DNA of 64,000 nt, from contig NZ_CP045997.1 of NCBI RefSeq assembly GCF_010233585.1, forward strand, positions 7,307,237 to 7,371,236. The letters are read 5' to 3'. The notes under the pieces were generated by a model that was not told the origin of the DNA, did not search any database, and saw only the letters and a list, made by a program, of their open reading frames with translations. The position numbers were made by a program, and so were the translations under genes. Of this stretch, positions 54,714 through 63,888 are shown in pieces. The number at the start of each line of letters is the position of its first letter. Position 1 is the first letter of the stretch. The stretch is from Spirosoma endbachense. Its GTDB lineage: Bacteria; Bacteroidota; Bacteroidia; Cytophagales; Spirosomataceae.

Positions 54714-55631
54714 ATGAATCAGCGTATCGTCTCGATTATTCTTCTTAATTATAACTCTCATCAGTTTACATTTGACTGCGTCGACTCGATTAACGAAAAA
54801 ACGCAGGGGGTTCATTATGAAATTATTGTCGTCGACAATAACTCATCGCCCGATAATTACAAGGCGCTGGAACCCGTTGCCAGCCGCCCAAACGTTCGTC
54901 TGATCCGCAGTCGAATTAATCTCGGTTTCTCGGGTGGAAATATGATGGGCATTCAGTTTGCAGACCCCAGAGCCGACTACTACTATTTTTTAAACAACGA
55001 CTGCCTGCTCCGGACAAATGTGTGCAGTCAGTTAGCTGCATTTATGGACGCCACACCTGACGCGGGTGTGTGCGGGGCGCAGATGTTTGCCGGTGACGGA
55101 TCACGGCAGGCAACATTTGGTTATTTACCCACGCTCGGGAGCAAAATTCTTGGCCATAGCTTTGTCCGGATGCTCAATCCGGCTCTCTATCCTCCCATCC
55201 GGCATATTTACACCGAACCGCAGCGTGTTCCGTTCATTATGGGTAGCACGCTCTTTGTCAGAGCATCGGCTTTCCATACGATCGGCGGCTTCGACGTCGC
55301 TCATTTTCTCTACGTCGAAGAAGAAGATCTGGCTAAGCGGTTGTTAATGAATGGATTTTACGCGTATCTGATTCCACAGGCGGAGTATGTCCATTTTACG
55401 GGGCAAAGTACAAACCGCAACTACGACGTCGAAAAAGAATACTACATTTCGCTCTTTTATTACTTCCGGAAATACCACTCCTGGACCGAACGAGCTTTAT
55501 TCAGGGCTTATTATTTTATCAAAAACGGTCGCAAATTCCGCCGTAACCGGATCTATGCCCGACTGGCCGGATTCATCTGGCGCGGTAGTCCTATGCGTGA
55601 GAGTTTGCGATACCGTCAGGTTATTCGGTAA
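54714..55631 (+). CDS. Family 2 glycosyltransferase
   Basis: 305 residues, GT-A fold. Seen: IILLNYNSHQFTFDCVDSI and IIVVDNNSSPDNYKAL (nucleotide-sugar site), NLGFSGGNMMGIQFA, DYYYFLNNDCLL (acidic motif) and FLYVEEEDLAKRLLMNG. No membrane segment is evident. It transfers sugars in glycan or rhamnan-type synthesis; donor and acceptor unknown. The next gene is a convergent methyltransferase, so a small glycan-modification pair is possible. Confidence 0.9.
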   Translation: MNQRIVSIILLNYNSHQFTFDCVDSINEKTQGVHYEIIVVDNNSSPDNYKALEPVASRPNVRLIRSRINLGFSGGNMMGIQFADPRADYYYFLNNDCLLRTNVCSQLAAFMDATPDAGVCGAQMFAGDGSRQATFGYLPTLGSKILGHSFVRMLNPALYPPIRHIYTEPQRVPFIMGSTLFVRASAFHTIGGFDVAHFLYVEEEDLAKRLLMNGFYAYLIPQAEYVHFTGQSTNRNYDVEKEYYISLFYYFRKYHSWTERALFRAYYFIKNGRKFRRNRIYARLAGFIWRGSPMRESLRYRQVIR

Positions 55632-55655
55632 GGGAATCGACAACGACCGCCGTCT

Positions 55656-56360
55656 TTATTTTTGAAGACCGAAATAGTCGTAGAAAAAGCTGGCTGGCTT
55701 TAAATCAAGCCATTTATTTCGATTTTGAACCAGACTATCGTACGTTAATGCGTTAATATCCGCGGGTGCAAAGACCGGTGCAGGTTCCAGTGCTACAGAC
55801 GGCGGTCCGGCGTCTCCAGCCTGTTTACGGGTAACAATACCCAGACCCTGGTCGCAGTCGAGAACGAACACATTTAAATCGGGGCGCTGGCTTCGCAGGT
55901 GAATGACCGTCTTCCAGACATCGCCGTTCCATTCACCGGTTTCCCAATCGTCAAAACGCCCCGCTGCCCCCTGCGTCTGCGGATTGCAGTCGTGCATAAT
56001 GATAACACCATCATTACCCATGTAATTGAGCGTGTTTTCAACATCACGCAGGGCGAACTGATATTCGTGCATGCCATCGACCAAAGCCAGCTGAATTTTT
56101 TTCTGAGAAAAAACGCTGGGGGCGTCCTGCGCAAAGAAATCATCACTGGTTTTCTCGAAATACTGATTGGTAAGATTATAGGGATTGATCAGCGTTTTGC
56201 CGATCCGGCGGCTGGTATCAAACATAAAATTCGGATCCACAGCAACTTTAAACGAACTCTTGATCCGGAAAAAAATATGCCCGTTTTCAACACCAATTTC
56301 AAGGTAGTTTTTTAAGTTTTTCTGGCGCATCAAGGCCTGAATAACATCTAATCGATTCAT
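55656..56360 (-). CDS. Class I SAM-dependent methyltransferase (Methyltransf_24)
   Basis: Start at 56360 (MNRLDVIQALMR) rather than 56396. 234 residues. SAM-binding segment NYLEIGVENGHIFFRI (motif I), DPNFMFDTSRR, and LALVDGMHEYQFALRDVENTL with DGVIIMHDCNPQ (DGxHxY-type acidic motif of the group). These enzymes often methylate small acceptors in cell-surface sugar pathways. It converges with the glycosyltransferase and follows nrdB on the same strand, separated by a hairpin. Confidence 0.88.
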   Translation of the reverse strand: MNRLDVIQALMRQKNLKNYLEIGVENGHIFFRIKSSFKVAVDPNFMFDTSRRIGKTLINPYNLTNQYFEKTSDDFFAQDAPSVFSQKKIQLALVDGMHEYQFALRDVENTLNYMGNDGVIIMHDCNPQTQGAAGRFDDWETGEWNGDVWKTVIHLRSQRPDLNVFVLDCDQGLGIVTRKQAGDAGPPSVALEPAPVFAPADINALTYDSLVQNRNKWLDLKPASFFYDYFGLQK

Positions 56361-56398
56361 AAACAAGGGATAAGTAACAAGTCGGATAAACCCCAAAA

Positions 56399-56443
56399 AT
56401 AGAAAGTCCCGCTATAATCATCAATTATAGCGGGACTTTCTAT
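56399..56443. terminator. 20-bp perfect-stem hairpin after nrdB
   Basis: Arm 56399-56418 with 56424-56443, loop CATCA. It lies 50 bases after the leftward nrdB stop at 56494 and before the methyltransferase gene start. No U-tract. Confidence 0.75.
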
Positions 56444-56493
56444 CTAACGAAGCGATTATTTATAGTCTATAACGAATCTATCGCTTTAAGTAT

Positions 56494-57543
56494 CTAAAAA
56501 TCGGCATCGAATGTAATTCCTTTGGGTTCTTCGACAACGGCCACTGGTGTCGGATTTCCGGAATCCTGCGATTGGGTAGCGCTGGCTTTGGCGGCTTTAA
56601 ATTTGGCCATTACTTCACCCCGTTGGTATTCGCCAACACGCTTTTCGAAGAAGTTCGTTTTACCCTGTAACGAAATCATGTCCATGAAATCGAATGGGTT
56701 CGATACGTCATAGAGTTTACGCAAACCCAGCGTAACCAGCAGGTGATCGGCAACGAAAGCAATGTATTGCTTCATCAGATCGGCATTCATACCAATCAAT
56801 GACACGGGCAAGGCATCAACAACGAACTCCTGCTCGATTTCAACGGCATTGCGGATAATGTCGTAAATCTGCGATTCGGGCAGTTTATGCTGGATATGAT
56901 CGGTGTAGAGCAAACACGCAAAATCGCGGTGCAGCCCTTCATCGCGGGAAATTAGCTCGTTCGAGAAAGTTAGGCCGGGCATCAGGCCGCGCTTTTTGAG
57001 CCAGTAGATTGAGCAGAACGACCCCGAGAAGAAAATACCTTCAACAGCTGCGAAAGCAATCAATCGCTCGGCAAAACTCCCGTTATCAATCCATCGCAAC
57101 GCCCATTCAGCTTTTTTCTGAACGCACGGAATGGTGTCCATAGCATTCAACAGCCGGTCTTTTTCGGCCGCATCTTTAATGTAGGTGTCAATCAGCAACG
57201 AATAGGTTTCGGAGTGGATATTCTCCATCATGACCTGAAAGCCATAAAAACATTTAGCTTCGGCATATTGTACCTCCGACAAAAAATTAACGGCGAGGTT
57301 TTCGTTTACGATTCCATCGGAAGCAGCAAAAAACGCCAGAACGTGCGAAATGAAATGTCGTTCGCCATCGTTCAGACCGTTCCAGTCTTTCATGTCCTGG
57401 CCAAGATCAATTTCCTCGGCAGTCCAGAACGATGCCTGGTGGGTTTTATAGTATTCCCAAATGTCCCAGTGTTCAATCGGGAACAGCACAAATCGGCCTT
57501 TGTCTTCCTGTAAAATCGGTTCGATTACATCGTTTTGTACCAT
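56494..57543 (-). CDS. nrdB: Ribonucleoside-diphosphate reductase beta subunit
   Basis: 349 residues, class I R2, similar to the eukaryote-like Bacteroidota group ([19 protein letters not shown]). Iron ligands are seen: Asp76 (AASDGIV), Glu107 and His110 (MENIHSETY), plus later Glu/His in [11 protein letters not shown] and [11 protein letters not shown]. The radical tyrosine is Tyr114, the expected spacing from His110. It generates the tyrosyl radical for dNTP synthesis with NrdA. No nrdA is in the window, though the large subunit is normally adjacent in many genomes. C-terminus DADF. Confidence 0.94.
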   Translation of the reverse strand: MVQNDVIEPILQEDKGRFVLFPIEHWDIWEYYKTHQASFWTAEEIDLGQDMKDWNGLNDGERHFISHVLAFFAASDGIVNENLAVNFLSEVQYAEAKCFYGFQVMMENIHSETYSLLIDTYIKDAAEKDRLLNAMDTIPCVQKKAEWALRWIDNGSFAERLIAFAAVEGIFFSGSFCSIYWLKKRGLMPGLTFSNELISRDEGLHRDFACLLYTDHIQHKLPESQIYDIIRNAVEIEQEFVVDALPVSLIGMNADLMKQYIAFVADHLLVTLGLRKLYDVSNPFDFMDMISLQGKTNFFEKRVGEYQRGEVMAKFKAAKASATQSQDSGNPTPVAVVEEPKGITFDADF

Positions 57544-57922
57544 AATGGGCTTGCAGTTTATATGATTTTTACCAGTCGGGCAGAACTGGCTTATGAAGAA
57601 ACCAATCGACTATATCGTTCCAACAAAATTAACCGTTTGGGGCACTTCTGCAAGCCAGTTTATCCAATGATTATAAGTCTGATAAATGATGGTTTCTGGT
57701 AAACAGAACGCAATCAGCACGTTGGGCAAATAACGGTTGAGTAAGTTCTTGAAATAATTCTACTAAAATCTGCATCCCTGATTTTCAATGAATTGGCTGG
57801 TATCGGTGTGCTACCAGGCTGAAACTGAATGACAAAAAAAAGGTCACTTCCGTAGAAGCGACCCGCATTCTGATCTATAGGCTACAGGGCCGCTCAGAGC
57901 CCCGGACAGGAAAAAAAGGCAC
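57544..57922. other. Intergenic region holding a leftward terminator
   Basis: About 380 bases between nrdB and the small HSP gene. It must hold the nrdB promoter. At 57833-57861 there is an A8 run followed by GTCACTTC, CGTA, GAAGCGAC (one mismatch), so the leftward HSP transcript reads a hairpin then U8: an intrinsic terminator. No NrdR box was found. Confidence 0.55.
57833..57861 (-). terminator. Rho-independent terminator of the small HSP gene
   Basis: On the leftward strand: GTCGCTTC, TACG, GAAGTGAC-type stem (one mismatch) then a run of eight Us. It follows the HSP stop by about 60 bases. Confidence 0.7.
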
Positions 57923-58330
57923 TTAAAATAAGTCTTTGATATCGATCCGGCGGTGAAGATGTTCTTCGTCCTTAAAGGGCAACATCACCATAACCTGACC
58001 GTGTTCGTGAACGGCTTCGATCTGATCGGCATTTACAAACGATGGAATGTCGAGAACCCGCAAAAACATAGGCACTGCCAGTCGCTGGCTGTTGCCTTCT
58101 TCGTCCTTCCGAGTCGATGTACTAACCAACAGGGTATATAAGACAAGTTTACTTCCTTCGATCAATACATTAAACGAATTTGCACTGACACCCGGAGCTG
58201 ACAATTTTATAATAAGCCGTTCGTCCTCACGCTCAACTTTCATCGTCGTTTGGCTCGAACCACCGTAGAGGGTATTGAGCAAATCGACCTGACCGCCCGT
58301 TCCCTGAAATACATTCTCTATCGCTTTCAT
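57923..58330 (-). CDS. Hsp20/alpha-crystallin family small heat-shock protein
   Basis: 135 residues. The alpha-crystallin domain spans about 28-130 (MKVEREDERLIIKLSAPGVSANSFNVLIEG and VPMFLRVLDIPSFVNADQIEAVHEHGQVMVMLP), with a short N-terminal arm (VDLLNTLYGG). The usual C-terminal I-x-I anchor is weak (RRIDIKDLF: IDI). A cytoplasmic ATP-independent chaperone that holds unfolding proteins. An inverted repeat CATGCTG, T, CAGCATG (58409-58423) upstream might be an operator, at low confidence. Confidence 0.85.
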   Translation of the reverse strand: MKAIENVFQGTGGQVDLLNTLYGGSSQTTMKVEREDERLIIKLSAPGVSANSFNVLIEGSKLVLYTLLVSTSTRKDEEGNSQRLAVPMFLRVLDIPSFVNADQIEAVHEHGQVMVMLPFKDEEHLHRRIDIKDLF

Positions 58331-58472
58331 AGGAGTTGCTATTTACTGTCCAAGTACTGATTTATAGACAAACCTCGTGCCTAAGGGTTTAATCGCCTTT
58401 ATTTGCGCCATGCTGTCAGCATGTATAGTTTGTTTTCGGGCCAATTAATGCCGTTTTGACGTGATAAAGGTA

Positions 58473-58577
58473 CATTATCGCATTTTTATGCCATATCGGC
58501 CAGTTTAGCAAAGTGGGGAATTATGGTCGTATGGGTTGGGGCATTTTGTGGAAGAGAAACCACAAAATGCGATAATG
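58473..58577. repeat. Nested inverted repeats upstream of hemC
   Basis: CATTATCGCATTTT (58473-58486) and its exact complement AAAATGCGATAATG (58564-58577) flank the region. Inside, GCATTTTGTGG (58541-58551) pairs with CCACAAAATGC (58560-58570), loop AAGAGAAA. Lies between divergent HSP and hemC genes, so it cannot be a terminator for both; may bind a regulator. Confidence 0.5.
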
Positions 58578-58601
58578 CATTTACCCGCAGAAAGAGCCTG
58601 T

Positions 58602-58628
58602 TTTGGTGGCGTCTAAGCCGTACCTTTG
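58602..58628 (+). promoter_or_regulatory. Probable hemC promoter
   Basis: TACCTTTG at 58621-58628 matches the Bacteroidota -7 consensus TAnnTTTG exactly. TTTG at 58602-58605 may be the -33 element, though the spacing is on the short side. The predicted leader is about 90 bases. Confidence 0.5.
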
Positions 58629-58645
58629 CAGAAATTACGTTTTCT

Positions 58646-58716
58646 GTTTTCAATTAATCAGTTTTTAGTTGTGGTTCCTACGGGGGCTGACACCCCAAAA
58701 CTGATCAACTGAAAAC
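58646..58716 (+). promoter_or_regulatory. Structured 5' leader of hemC
   Basis: 58646-58666 pairs with 58696-58716 over 21 positions with two mismatches (GTTTTCA...ATCAGTTTT with AAAACTGAT...GAAAAC). A small inner stem GGGG / CCCC sits at 58682-58696. The structure lies between the proposed promoter and the start codon at 58727. It could be a cis-acting control element; no U-tract after it, so not a simple terminator. Confidence 0.4.
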
Positions 58717-58726
58717 TCCTGTACTC

Positions 58727-59653
58727 ATGCATATTCGAATTGGAACGCGCAGCAGTCGCCTGGCGGTGTGGCAGGCCGAACACATACAAACGCTATTGCA
58801 AGCCGGTGGAATAACCTCCGAACTAGTACTTATCGACACGAAGGGCGATCAGGTTCTGGACCGCTCCTTATCAAAAATTGGGAGTAAGGGCGTTTTCACC
58901 CAGGAGCTGGAAGACCAACTGCGGGTTGGCTCCATCGACATTGCGGTTCATAGTGCCAAAGATCTGCCATCGAGCTTACCCGAAGGATTAGGAATTATTG
59001 CCTTTACTGAACGGGAGTTAGTCAACGATGTATTAGTCAGCCGGGATAAAAGCCTGTCGCTCACCAATGGCCGTGAATTTACTATTGGTACTTCATCAAC
59101 CCGCCGGGTAGCGATGCTGAAACACTTCAGCCCGCACGTTACCACTGTCGATATGCGCGGGAATCTCCAGACCCGGCTGCGCAAACTAGACGAGGGTCAG
59201 TGCGACGCCTTGTTGCTGGCCTATGCAGGTGTTCACCGGATGGGTTACGATGAGTTCATTGTCGAGCACCTGCCCATCGCTGACTTTACGCCCGCCGTTG
59301 GCCAGGGCACTATTGCTATCGAAGCCGCAGAAACACTGGATGTAGAAAAAGTCAATGCCATTCGTCAATTAACTAATCATCCATTAACCGAAGCCTGCTT
59401 ACTGGCCGAACGTGCCTTTTTAGCGCGGCTGGAAGGTGGTTGCAGTATTCCATCCTTCGCGCTGGCTCAGTGGACCGATGAACAAACCATTCACTTAACG
59501 GGTGGTCTGGTTAGTCTCGATGGCAGCCAACTCCTGCGCGAAAACTTTACCGGTACATCAGAAGAAGCACCACAGCTAGGTCACGAACTGGCCGAGAGCC
59601 TACTGGCCCGTGGCGGTGATGGATTACTGGCCGATATTCGTTCACAGCTATGA
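58727..59653 (+). CDS. hemC: Hydroxymethylbilane synthase (porphobilinogen deaminase)
   Basis: 308 residues. Seen: IRIGTRSSRLAVWQAEHI, DTKGDQVLDRSLSKIGSKGVFTQELE, VHSAKDLPSSLPEG, TSSTRRVAMLKHF, AVGQGTIAIEA and the dipyrromethane-cofactor Cys239 in EGGCSIPSFA. It condenses four porphobilinogen units to hydroxymethylbilane in tetrapyrrole synthesis. Its stop overlaps the next gene by ATGA (59650-59653), so the GNAT gene is translationally coupled. Confidence 0.95.
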   Translation: MHIRIGTRSSRLAVWQAEHIQTLLQAGGITSELVLIDTKGDQVLDRSLSKIGSKGVFTQELEDQLRVGSIDIAVHSAKDLPSSLPEGLGIIAFTERELVNDVLVSRDKSLSLTNGREFTIGTSSTRRVAMLKHFSPHVTTVDMRGNLQTRLRKLDEGQCDALLLAYAGVHRMGYDEFIVEHLPIADFTPAVGQGTIAIEAAETLDVEKVNAIRQLTNHPLTEACLLAERAFLARLEGGCSIPSFALAQWTDEQTIHLTGGLVSLDGSQLLRENFTGTSEEAPQLGHELAESLLARGGDGLLADIRSQL

Positions 59654-60090
59654 CCCCAACGATTGCCTCCTCAGATACCGAGATCCGGCGTTGTCTGCCG
59701 GCTATGCTGGCCTTACGTTCACACCTGACAGTCGATCAGGCTTTTGACCAAATCCGGTTGCAGCAGGAAAATGACCGGTTTGTGCTGGCCTTCATCGATG
59801 AAGGCGACGCGTCGAAACCGGCCCCCGCCGTTGTAGGCTATCGGTATATGAATCTTCTCTATAGTGGAAAAACGCTCTATATTGACGATCTATCGACGCT
59901 TCCCGAAGCGCGCGGAAAGGGCTATGCCAGCGTGTTGATTGATTTCGTCATTGAGCAGGCCCGGCAATCGGGGTGCCAGTGCGTCTCGTTAGACTCAGGT
60001 CAGAACCCCGCCCGCTACGACGCGCATCGGCTTTATCTGAACAAGCGCTTTAATATTGCCAGTCACCATTTTAAGCTCGATTTGCAATAA
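59650..60090 (+). CDS. GNAT-family N-acetyltransferase
   Basis: 146 residues. Motif A: LSTLPEARGKGYASVLIDFVIE (acetyl-CoA pyrophosphate loop), with strand VVGYRYMNLLYSGKTLYIDD before it and CVSLDSGQNP after. Substrate unknown. It overlaps hemC by four bases and precedes the permease gene by 61 bases, so all are probably co-transcribed. A tail of HRLYLNKRFNIASHHF is typical. Confidence 0.87.
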   Translation: MTPTIASSDTEIRRCLPAMLALRSHLTVDQAFDQIRLQQENDRFVLAFIDEGDASKPAPAVVGYRYMNLLYSGKTLYIDDLSTLPEARGKGYASVLIDFVIEQARQSGCQCVSLDSGQNPARYDAHRLYLNKRFNIASHHFKLDLQ

Positions 60091-60151
60091 CGTTGCAAAT
60101 CAGCGAATTTGCGTTTGCCTTTTTTTGACCAAACAGTGTTCATCAGCAACC

Positions 60152-61378
60152 ATGAATTTATTCCGAATTAGTTGGAGCAACCTGAAAGACAAACCACTGA
60201 GCAGTTTCCTGAGCGGCCTGCTGATGACCTTTGGCATCACAATTATTTCGCTACTTCTCCTGCTCAATAAGCAGTTAGACGATCAATTCAGGAAAAACAT
60301 CAAAGGAATAGACATGGTACTGGGTGCGAAAGGCAGCCCATTGCAATTGATTCTGTCGAGTATTTACCAGATCGATTCGCCAACGGGCAATATTCCACTG
60401 GAGGAAGCCGAAAAACTGACCCGGAACCCGATGATCAAAACGGCCATTCCACTAGCTATGGGCGATAACTACCGCTCGTTTCGCATCATCGGTACCAATA
60501 AAAAATACATTGATCATTTCGGGGCTACCATCGGCCAGGGTCGGCTATTTCAGCAGGACCTGGAGACCGTGATTGGTCCGCGTGTGGCCGAAATTGCCGG
60601 GCTGAAACTCGGTGATACCTTCGCTGGATCGCATGGTCTGGATGCCGAAGGGGAAGAACACGCCGATACAAAATACAAGGTTGTCGGTATTCTGAATCCA
60701 AGCAATACGGTTGCGGATCAGCTCATCTTGACGCCCATATCGAGCGTATGGGCCATTCATGAGCACCACGAGGAACATGGCGAAGAACACCATGAGGAAG
60801 GAGAAGCGCATGAGGAAGAAGGCCATGAAGAAGCCCCGCGCGAAATAACGAGTATGCTCATTCAGTTCCGGAATCCACTGGGTATGATGATTGCGCGCGG
60901 TATCAACACGAACACCAAACTACAGGCGGCTCTCCCCAATATTGAGATCAACCGGTTGTTTTCACTGCTTGGTGTGGGCGTTGAAACGCTACGAGGGCTG
61001 GCCATTGTGATCATGCTCATTTCGGGTGTCAGTGTATTTGTATCGCTCTACAATTCGTTAAAGGAGCGTCGGTATGAAATGGCTCTGATGCTGTCAATGG
61101 GTGCTACACGCGTGCAGTTATTCGGGATGTTACTGCTCGAAGGCCTGGTTTTAGCCCTGATCGGTTTTGGATTGGGTATATTGCTTAGTCGGGTTGGCTT
61201 GTGGCTTTTTTCGAACAGTGTCTCGTCGGAATATCACTATAATCTGGCGGCATTCAGCGTTTTACCCGAAGAATGGGCCTTGTTGGGCGTTGCGATCATA
61301 ATTGGCCTGCTGGCTGCGGCCTTGCCTGCGCTGGGCGTTTATCGCATGAATATTTCCCGAACGCTGGCCGAAGATTAA
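60152..61378 (+). CDS. ABC transporter permease (MacB/FtsX type)
   Basis: Start at 60152 (MNLFRISWSNLKDKPL); a longer frame from 60056 overlaps the GNAT gene and lacks signal features. 408 residues. First membrane helix about 21-41, then the MacB-type periplasmic domain, then three C-terminal helices (LAIVIMLISGVSVFVSLYN, LEGLVLALIGFGLGILL, WALLGVAIIIGLLAAAL). An unusual Glu/His-rich insertion (EHHEEHGEEHHEEGEAHE, about residues 207-232) may bind metal. No ATPase partner is adjacent; it could be supplied elsewhere. Confidence 0.88.
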   Translation: MNLFRISWSNLKDKPLSSFLSGLLMTFGITIISLLLLLNKQLDDQFRKNIKGIDMVLGAKGSPLQLILSSIYQIDSPTGNIPLEEAEKLTRNPMIKTAIPLAMGDNYRSFRIIGTNKKYIDHFGATIGQGRLFQQDLETVIGPRVAEIAGLKLGDTFAGSHGLDAEGEEHADTKYKVVGILNPSNTVADQLILTPISSVWAIHEHHEEHGEEHHEEGEAHEEEGHEEAPREITSMLIQFRNPLGMMIARGINTNTKLQAALPNIEINRLFSLLGVGVETLRGLAIVIMLISGVSVFVSLYNSLKERRYEMALMLSMGATRVQLFGMLLLEGLVLALIGFGLGILLSRVGLWLFSNSVSSEYHYNLAAFSVLPEEWALLGVAIIIGLLAAALPALGVYRMNISRTLAED

Positions 61379-61448
61379 GGTTTGTCATGAAGTGGTGGTG
61401 GTTTCCAGCATCCGCCCCCACCCAATTTGCCCAATTACTTTATTATCA

Positions 61449-63116
61449 ATGATTCAACTGCGTTTTAAAATCTGTTTACTTTTCCTGCTATTAACAACTG
61501 TTTCGAATGCTCAGTTGCCGGGTAACGCTGCCCGTTACACTCAACCAGGCGTCGATGTTCAGCATTACGCGTTCTTACTTACACTCAGCGATTCGACCAA
61601 CCAGATCAAAGGAGAAACCACCATTCGTTTCACTCGTGCCGACGACCGTCAAACGGTCTGGTTCGACTTGATTGGGGGCAAAAGTGACTCCCTACAGACT
61701 GGCATGAAGGTCAGTGCTGTCCATTTATCGGACGGTAAAGCAGCCCCGTTCAGCCAGCGTAACGATCGGGTATTTATTAATCTTCCGCCAGCACAGACCG
61801 GACAGTCGACGGAACTGGTCATCCGCTACACGGGTACGCCCGCCCGTGGCCTGATCATCAGTCAGAATAAATTTGGCGAACGTACCTTTTTTGGCGACAA
61901 CTGGCCCAACAACGCCCGCAACTACCTGCCCGTAGTTGATCATCCGTCTGATAAAGCAACCTGTGCCTTTACAGTCAATGCCCCGGCCGTATATCGCGTC
62001 ATTGCGAATGGTAAGTTTCTGGGTGAAAGTGCCTTACCCAATGGCCGAAAACTGACACGCTGGCAGGAAAATACACCCATCCCCACGAAAGTAATGGTGA
62101 TTGGGGCCGCCCGGTTTGCTGTTGAAGAAGTAGGCTCAGTGAGTAACGTGCCGGTTCAGAGCTGGCTCTATCCGAAAGACAGTCAGAAGGGGTTTGTCGA
62201 CTACCGCCCTGCCAAAGAGATTCTTCAATATTTCATTGAGAAGATTGGACCGTATTCGTACGAGAAGCTGGCGAATGTTGAGTCTACCACCATTTTCGGC
62301 GGTATGGAAAATGCCAGTTGTATTTTCTATAACGAAAAGGTCATTGTTGGCCATAAAGATTCGGATGTAGAAGCGCTGCTGGCCCATGAGATTGCACACC
62401 AGTGGTTTGGCAACTCAGCTACCGAAACCGACTGGTCGCAGTTGTGGCTAAGCGAAGGGTTTGCCACCTATTTTTCGGCGCTCTACCTCGAACACGCTTA
62501 CGGGAAAGACACGCTCAACGCGGTGTTGAACCAGAATAAAGGACAGATTTTACGCTACACGGCCCTTAAGCCCAAAGGTACCATCGTCGACTCGACCACA
62601 ACAAACCTGATGGATTTGCTGAACCCAAATTCCTACCAGAAAGGAGGTTGGGTGTTGCATATGCTCCGCCACGAACTGGGCGACGATATTTTCTGGAAAG
62701 GCATCCGGGCTTATTACGAGAAATTCCGCAATGCCAACGCCCATTCAAGCGATTTTCAGGCTGTAATGGAAAGCGTATCGGGTAAAAAACTGGGAACGTT
62801 TTTCCAGCAATGGCTCTATCAACCCGGCTACCCTGAACTGGTCTGGAATTCGAACTATGATGCGACCAAAAAGGTGTTGGTCATCGACGTACGACAGGCA
62901 CAACGTTCAGGTGCCATCTTTACCATTCCGCTCTCCTTCAGCATCCGCGACGGTAGTGGTCGTGAAATTTCCCGCATTGTCCGTCTAACCATGACCGAGT
63001 CTACACAGACATTCACGGTTCCGCTGGTAGTCAAACCCGCTTCGGTGGTCATCGACCCCGACAACACGGTATTGATGCGGGCCGTATCGACGGACCGCGT
63101 ACAAATGGGTAAGTAA
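61449..63116 (+). CDS. M1-family metallopeptidase (aminopeptidase N-like)
   Basis: Start at 61449 (MIQLRFKICLLFLLLTTVSNAQ), which gives a signal peptide. 555 residues. Exopeptidase motif GGMEN at 284-288, zinc motif HEIAHQWFGN with His313, His317 and the third ligand Glu336 in LSEGFATYF. The usual helical C-terminal domain is much shortened, so it is a compact bacterial type. It should trim peptides in the periplasm or at the surface. It follows the permease gene by 70 bases on the same strand; not obviously related functionally. Confidence 0.93.
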   Translation: MIQLRFKICLLFLLLTTVSNAQLPGNAARYTQPGVDVQHYAFLLTLSDSTNQIKGETTIRFTRADDRQTVWFDLIGGKSDSLQTGMKVSAVHLSDGKAAPFSQRNDRVFINLPPAQTGQSTELVIRYTGTPARGLIISQNKFGERTFFGDNWPNNARNYLPVVDHPSDKATCAFTVNAPAVYRVIANGKFLGESALPNGRKLTRWQENTPIPTKVMVIGAARFAVEEVGSVSNVPVQSWLYPKDSQKGFVDYRPAKEILQYFIEKIGPYSYEKLANVESTTIFGGMENASCIFYNEKVIVGHKDSDVEALLAHEIAHQWFGNSATETDWSQLWLSEGFATYFSALYLEHAYGKDTLNAVLNQNKGQILRYTALKPKGTIVDSTTTNLMDLLNPNSYQKGGWVLHMLRHELGDDIFWKGIRAYYEKFRNANAHSSDFQAVMESVSGKKLGTFFQQWLYQPGYPELVWNSNYDATKKVLVIDVRQAQRSGAIFTIPLSFSIRDGSGREISRIVRLTMTESTQTFTVPLVVKPASVVIDPDNTVLMRAVSTDRVQMGK

Positions 63117-63153
63117 ATTAGCTAACTTACCAGCTAAATAACCGCAGGTTGCT

Positions 63154-63888
63154 ATGCTCAAGCGCGTTTCCATCCAGAACTTCAAAAGCCTGAAAGACGT
63201 CACGCTCGATCTTCAGAAAGTCAATTTGCTAATCGGCCCGAACAACTCAGGAAAGACGAATTTTTTGAAGGCGCTGGCGTACTTTGGAAAAAATAATAAA
63301 ATTCATTCTGAAGAGCCTGATCCTAGCAAAATTGCATATAGACATCTTAATGGCGCGATTAAGATAGAATTCAAATTTGATGTAAAAAACAAAGATTATA
63401 GCATTAAAGAATACGATTATCAGGTATTTGAATGCCAAATTAATCCTAATGGCACTGTGATGAGATCGAACTCATATCAAGACCTAGGGGATCCTTATAT
63501 AAAAATCTTAGACGCAAAGGAAAAGTTATTTGAACAGGATGAGTTTGAGCAGAAAGTAGGATCTTTAATTATATATAAACCTGATACTAATAAAATCGAT
63601 AAACCTGGCCCTGTTGGTGATGGTACTGAAACAGTCAATTCAGATGCATCGAACTTGGTGGGATTTTTAGACCTCATGCTTGGCAAATATAGAAGGACTA
63701 CTTTTAGTCAAATAGAAATAGACTTACATAAATGTATTCCAGAGTTCGTTGAAATTAATCTTGAGGATGTAAAGCCAACGGATATATTATTTCGATTACA
63801 TAATAGAGATAAAGGAAGCAATGCATTTAAGCGAATCGGCTTAACAGATGGCAGACAAAACACAATCTATTGGGGGAGTGCTCGCTGA
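63154..63888 (+). CDS. AAA-family ATPase (OLD/RecF-like N-terminus), apparently truncated
   Basis: 244 residues. N-terminal LKRVSIQNFKSLKDVTLDL and Walker A LIGPNNSGKTNFLKAL (about 28-43) identify an SMC/RecF-like or AAA_21 ATPase. No Walker B, signature or D-loop is reached: the frame stops after LTDGRQNTIYWGSAR, where relatives continue to 400-600 residues. The first ~130 bases have the local GC; from about 63280 it becomes clearly AT-rich (many AAA, ATA, ATT codons). This suggests a mosaic or recently acquired gene with a lost C-terminus. Defence systems often use such ATPases; no partner is proven. Confidence 0.65.
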   Translation: MLKRVSIQNFKSLKDVTLDLQKVNLLIGPNNSGKTNFLKALAYFGKNNKIHSEEPDPSKIAYRHLNGAIKIEFKFDVKNKDYSIKEYDYQVFECQINPNGTVMRSNSYQDLGDPYIKILDAKEKLFEQDEFEQKVGSLIIYKPDTNKIDKPGPVGDGTETVNSDASNLVGFLDLMLGKYRRTTFSQIEIDLHKCIPEFVEINLEDVKPTDILFRLHNRDKGSNAFKRIGLTDGRQNTIYWGSAR

